Origin: Penium margaritaceum
Lineage: Eukaryota; Streptophyta; Zygnematophyceae; Desmidiales; Peniaceae
NCBI GenBank assembly: GCA_023375785.1
Contig: SZWC01001172.1
Span: 151,411 to 215,410, forward strand
Reading direction: 5' to 3'
Length of the DNA: 64,000 bases
The first letter of the stretch is position 1. Every line of letters starts with the position of its first letter. The position numbers and the translations under genes are program-made. A model generated the notes under the pieces. It ran no database searches. It saw only the letters and a program-made list of their open reading frames with translations, and was not told the DNA's origin. Of the stretch, positions 59,501-64,000 are shown piece by piece.

Positions 59501-62500
59501 TGCGCCCTAGTTGCGCCCTAGTTGCGCCCTAGTTACGCCCTAGATGTACCCTAGTTGCACCCTAGTTGCGCACTACTTACGCCCTAGTTGCGCCCTAGTT
59601 GCACCCTAGTTGCGCCCTAGTTACGCCCTAGTTGCGTCCTACTTGCGCCCTACTCGCGCCCTACTCTCGCCCTATTTGCGCCTCAGTTGGACACTAGCTA
59701 CGCCCTAGTTGTACCCTAGTTGCGTCCTAGCTGTGTCCTACTTGTGCCCTACTTGCGCCCTAGTTGTGCCTTAGTTGCGCCTTAGATGTGCCTTAGTTGC
59801 GCCTTGGTTGCACCCTAGTTGCGCCCAAGTTGCACCCTAGTTGCACCCTAGTTGCACCCTAGTTGCGCCCTAGTTGCGCCCTTGTTGCACCCTAGTTGTG
59901 CACTAGTTGCGCCCTAGTTGCGCCCTTGTTGTGCCCTTGTTGCGCCCTCGTTGCGCCCTCGTTGCACCCTCGTTGCGCCCTCGTTGCGCTCAAGTTACAC
60001 CCTATTTGCACCCTTGTTACGCCCTAGTTGTGCCCCACTTGTGCCGTAGTTGCACCCTAGTTGCACCCTAGTTGTACCCTAGTTGCGCCCTAGTTGCGCC
60101 CTTGTTGCGCCCTACTTGTGCACTAGTTGCGCCCTAGTTGCACCCTTGTTGTGCCCTTGTTGCGCCCTTGTTGCGCCCTCGTTGCACCCTCGTTGCGCCC
60201 TCGTTGCGCTCAAGTTGTACCCTATTTGCACCCTTGTTACGCCCTAGTTGTGTCCCACTTGTGCCGTTGTTGCACCCTACTTCGCCCTACTTGCGCCCTA
60301 CTTCCGCCCTAGTTGCACCCTTTTTGCGCCCTAGTTGGGCCCTAGTTGCGCCCTAGTTGCGCCCTAGTTGCACCCGAGTTGCGCCCTAGTTGCACCCTAG
60401 TTGCGCCCTAGTTGCACCCTAGTTGTGCCCTAGTTGCACCCTAGTTGTGCCCTAGTTGCGCCCTAGTCGCGCCCTAGTCGCGCCCTAGTCACGCCCTAGT
60501 TGCGCCCTAGTCGCGCCCTAGTCGCGCCCTAGTCACGCCCTAGTTGCGCCCTAGTTGCGCCCTCGTTGCGCTCTAGTTGCACCATATTCGCCCTTATTGC
60601 ACCTACTTGTGCCCTTATGGCACCCTTCTTGCGCCCTAGTTGTGCCTTAGTTGGGCACTAGCTACGCCCTAGTTGTGCCATAGTTGCGCCCTAGATGCGT
60701 CCTACTTGTGCCCTACTTACGCGCTAGTTGCGCCTAAGTTGCACCTTAGTTGCGCCCAACTTGCACGCTACTTTACCCTAGTTGCGCCCCAGTTGTGCCC
60801 TAGTTGTGCCCTAGTTGCACCCTAGTTGCACCCTGGTTGCGCCCCAATTGCGCCCTAGTTGCGTCCTACTTGCACCCTAGTTGCGCCCTAGTTGCACCCT
60901 AGTTGCGACCTAGTTGCGTCCTAGTTGTGCCCAAGTTGTGCCCTAGTTGCGTCCTAGTTGCACCCTAGTTGCGCCCTAGTTGGGCCCTAGTTGCGCCCTA
61001 GTTGCGCCCTCGTTGCGCCCTAGTTGCACCCTAGTTGCACCCTGGTTGCGCCCTAATTGCGCCCTAGTTGCGTCCTACTTGCACCCTAGTTGCGCCCTAG
61101 TTGCACCCTAGTTGCGACCTAGTTGCGTCCTAGTTGTGCCCAAGTTGTGCCCTAGTTGCGTCCTAGTTGCACCCTAGTTGCGCCCTAGTTGCACCCTAGT
61201 TGAGCCCCAGTTGCGCCCTAGTTGCGCCCTTGTTGCGTCCTCATTGCGCCCTCTTTGCGCCCTAGTTGAGCCTCGTTGCACCCTTGTTGCGCCCTAGTTG
61301 CACACTAGTTGCGCTCTAGTTGCGTCCTAGTTGCATCCTAGTTGCGCCCTAGTTGCGTCCTAGTTGCGATCTAGTTGCGCCCTAGTTGCGCCCTAGTTGC
61401 GCCCTAGTTGCGCCCTAGTTGCGCCCTAGTTGCGCCCTTGTTGCGCCCTAGTCGCGCCCTTGTTGCACATTAGTTGTGCCCTAGTTGCACCCTACTTGCG
61501 CCGTACTTGCGCCCTAGTTGCGCCCTACTTGCACCCTAGTTGCGTCTTCGTTGCGCCCTAGTTGTGCCCTAGTTGCGCCTCAGTTGGGCACTAGCTACGC
61601 CCTAATTTTACCCCACTTGCACCCTAGATGCGTCCTACTTGTGCATTTTTGCACCCTAGTTGCGCCTTAGTTGTGCCCTAGTTGCGCCCTAGTTGCGCTC
61701 TAGTTGCGCCCTAGTTGCGCCCTAGTTGCGCCCTACTTGCGCCCTACTTGCGCCTTAGTTGCGTCCTAGTTGCGCCCTAGTTGCACCCTAGTTGCGCACT
61801 AGTTGCCCCCAGTTGCGCCCTGATTGCGCCCTAGTTGCGTCCTAGTTGCGCCCTAGTTGCGTCATAGTTGTGCCCAAGTCGCGCCCTAGTCGCGCCCTAG
61901 TCGCGCCCTAGTTGCGCCCTAGTTGCGCACTATTTGCACCCTAGTTGCGCCCTAGTTGTGCCCTAGTTGCACCCTAGTTGTGCCCTAGTTGCAACCTAGT
62001 TGTGCCCTAGTTGCGCCCTAGTTGCCCCCAGTTGCACCCTAATTGCGCCCTAGTTGCACCCTAGTTGTGTCCTAGTTGCGTCCTAGTTGCGCCCAAGTCG
62101 CCCCCTAGACGCGCCCTAGTCGCGCCCTAGTTGTGCCCTAGTTACGCACTAGTTCCACCCTAGTTGCGCCCTAGTTTCGCCCTAGTTGCGCCCTAGTTGT
62201 GCCCTAGTTGCATCCTAGTTGCGTCCTAGTAACGCCCTAGTTGCCCCCTAGTTGCGCCCTAGTTGCGCCCGGGCGCCCTAGTTGCGCCCTAGTTGCGCAC
62301 TACTTGCACCCTAGTTGTAGCCAAGTTACGCACTTGTTGCGCCCTAGTTGCGTCCTAGTTGCGTCCTATTTGCACCCTATTTGCGCCCTACTTGCGCTCT
62401 ACTGGCGCCTTCTTGTGCCCTAGTTACGCCTCAGTTGGGCACTAGCTACGCCCTAGTTGTCCCCTAGTTGCGCCCTTAGTTGCGTCTTACTTACGCCCTA

Positions 62501-63982
62501 GTTGCGCCTTAGTTGCGCCCTAGTTGCGCCCAACTTGCAGACTAGTTGCACCCTAGTTGCACCCTAGTTGCGCCCTAGTTGCGCCCTAGTTGCACCCCAG
62601 TTGCGCCCTAGTTGCGCCCTGGTTGCACCCTAGTTGCGCCCTAGTTGCGCCCTAGTTGCGCCCTCGTTGCGTCCTCGTTGCGCCCTAGTTGCATCCTAGT
62701 TGCGCCCTCGTTGTGCCCTAGTTGCGCCCTAGTTGCCCCCAGTTGCGCCCAAATTGCGCCCTAGTTGCGTCCTAGTTGCACCCTAGTTGCGCTCTAGTTG
62801 CACCCTAGTTGCGCCCTAGTTGCGCCCTAGTTGCGCCCAAGGTATGCCCTAGTTGCGCCCTAGGTATGCCCTAGTTGTGCCCTAATTACACCCTAGTTGC
62901 GCCTAGTCGCGCCCTAGTTGCACCCTTGTTGCGATTAGTTGTGCCCTAGTTGCGCCCTACTTGCGCCCTAGTTGCGCCCTAGCTGCGCCCTTCTTGCATC
63001 CTACTTGCGTCTTAGTTGCGCCCTAGTTGCACCGTAGTTATGCCCTTCTTGCGCCCTTATTGCACCCTTCTTACACCCTATTGGCACCCTACTTGCGCCC
63101 TAGTTGCGCCTCAGTTGGGCACTAGCTACGCCCTAATTGTGCCCTAGATGTGCCCTAGTTGCGTCTCACTTGCGCCATACTTGCGCCCTAGTTGCACCCT
63201 AGTTGCACCATAGTTGCGCCCTAGTTGCACCCTAGTTGCGCCCTAGTTGCGCCGTAATTGCGCCCTAGTTGCGCCCTAGTTGCGCCCTGGTTGCGCACAA
63301 GTTGCATCCTACTTGCGCCCTACTTGCATCCTACTTGCGCCCTAGTTGCGCCCTAGTTGCACCCTAGTTGCGCCCTAGTTGCGCCCTAGTTGTGCCCTAG
63401 TTGCACCCTGGTTGCGCCCTTGTTGCGCCCTTGTTGCACCCTCGTTGCGCCCTCGTTGCACCCTCATTGCGCCCTCGTTGCGCTCAAGTTGCGCCCTAGT
63501 TACGCCCTTGTTACGCCCTAGTTGTGCCCCACTTGTGCCTTAATTGCACCCTACTTGCGCCCTACTTGTGCCCTACTTGCGCCCTAGTTGCACCCTTGTT
63601 GCGCCCTAGTTGCGCCCTAGTTTTGCCCTAGTTGCGCCCTAGTTGCACCCTAGTTGCGCTCTAGTTGCACCCTAGTTGCGCCTTAGTTGCGCCCTAGTTG
63701 CGCCCTAGTTGCGTCCTAGTTGCGCCCTAGTTGCGCCCTAGTCGCGCCCTAGTCGCGCCCTAGTCACGCCCTAGTTGCGCCCTAGTTGCGCCCTAGTTGG
63801 GCTCTAGTTGCACCCTATTTGCGCCCTTATTGCACCCTACTTGCGCCCTACAGGCACCCTTCTTGCGCCCCAGTTGTGTCTTAGTTGGGCACTAGCTACA
63901 CCCTAGTTATGCCCTAGTTGCGCCCTAGTTGTGTCCTACTTGTGCCCTACTTGTGCGCTAATTGCGCCTTAGTTGCACCTTA
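56576..63982. repeat. 11-bp tandem array, GTTGCGCCCTA type
   Basis: About 670 copies of an 11-bp unit close to GTTGCGCCCTA. Common variants are GTTGCACCCTA, GTTGTGCCCTA, CTTGCGCCCTA and GTTACGCCCTA, mostly changes at the CpG and at the G before TTG. Longer-scale repeats exist: a marker variant AGTTGGGCACTAGCTACGCC occurs about 13 times, and a CGGGCGCCCTAG or CGGGCACCCTAG junction occurs near 56787, 58808 and 62268. No gene is seen. Confidence 0.95.
57108..57640. repeat. 198-bp higher-order repeat in the 11-bp array
   Basis: The marker GTTACGCCCTAGTTACGCCC occurs at 57141, 57339 and 57537, exactly 198 bp (18 units) apart, and the sequence between the markers is the same. This gives about 2.6 near-identical copies, a recent duplication inside an older, diverged array. 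Confidence 0.85.
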
Positions 63983-64000
63983 GACAGACAGATTACCCAG
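63983..64000. other. End of the 11-bp array
   Basis: The last 18 bases, GACAGACAGATTACCCAG, no longer fit the 11-bp unit. The window ends before their nature can be judged. Confidence 0.5.

Noticed and set aside
56576-63982. CCCTA in every 11-bp unit as a sign of telomeric DNA
   Set aside because: Plant-type telomere repeats need TTTAGGG/CCCTAAA in tandem with a 7-bp period. Here CCCTA is followed by GTTGCGC at an 11-bp period, so the match is incidental.

Overview
The window is repeat DNA from end to end. I see no convincing host protein gene, rRNA or tRNA gene. It fits a large, repeat-rich eukaryotic genome. A green plant or streptophyte alga is the most likely source: one LTR family has an initiator-methionine tRNA primer site of the plant Ty1/copia type, Ty1/copia and Ty3/gypsy elements are nested in long satellites, and stretches are bridged by N. 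The lineage is an inference and the species cannot be read from the sequence.

Layout. (1) 1-2190 and 11984-38171 hold one satellite family of about 189-190 bp, roughly 150 monomers. Several monomer variants are arranged in higher-order repeats, with one fully homogenised block at 28681-30528. (2) 2191-11982 is a nest of retroelement fossils inside the satellite. A broken Ty1/copia element on the minus strand (LTR 2191-2915, then RNase H, RT and integrase pieces) is interrupted by a gag-only LTR element on the plus strand (5378-8965). A rearranged duplicate of the insertion site (9121-10106) carries a solo LTR of the same family in a 5-bp target duplication. A further LTR-like remnant follows to 11982. 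(3) 38172-53017 is a very large (14.8 kb) Ty3/gypsy-type element on the minus strand with two 1233-bp LTRs about 98% alike, followed by a gap and another partial LTR ending at 53346. (4) 53347-56575 is a 10-bp tandem repeat. (5) 56576-63982 is an 11-bp tandem repeat with its own higher-order structure.

The most unusual object is the Ty3/gypsy element. Read on the minus strand it has a Pro/Gln-rich leader and gag, a protease-RT-RNase H frame, and a large extra frame carrying a second copy of the protease region followed by a low-complexity and helical tail. Then come the integrase and a 616-residue frame with at least four PHD-like C4HC3 zinc modules. Both LTRs and the interior are packed with CCGCGG. 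These extra parts suggest, but do not prove, a chromatin-reading or targeting role.

Limits. Three N gaps and isolated ambiguous bases lie in the repeats. Two of the gaps have near-duplicate sequence on both sides, so copy numbers and some junctions may be assembly effects. The reading frames inside the satellites and short tandem arrays are by-products of repeat length and base composition and are not annotated as genes.
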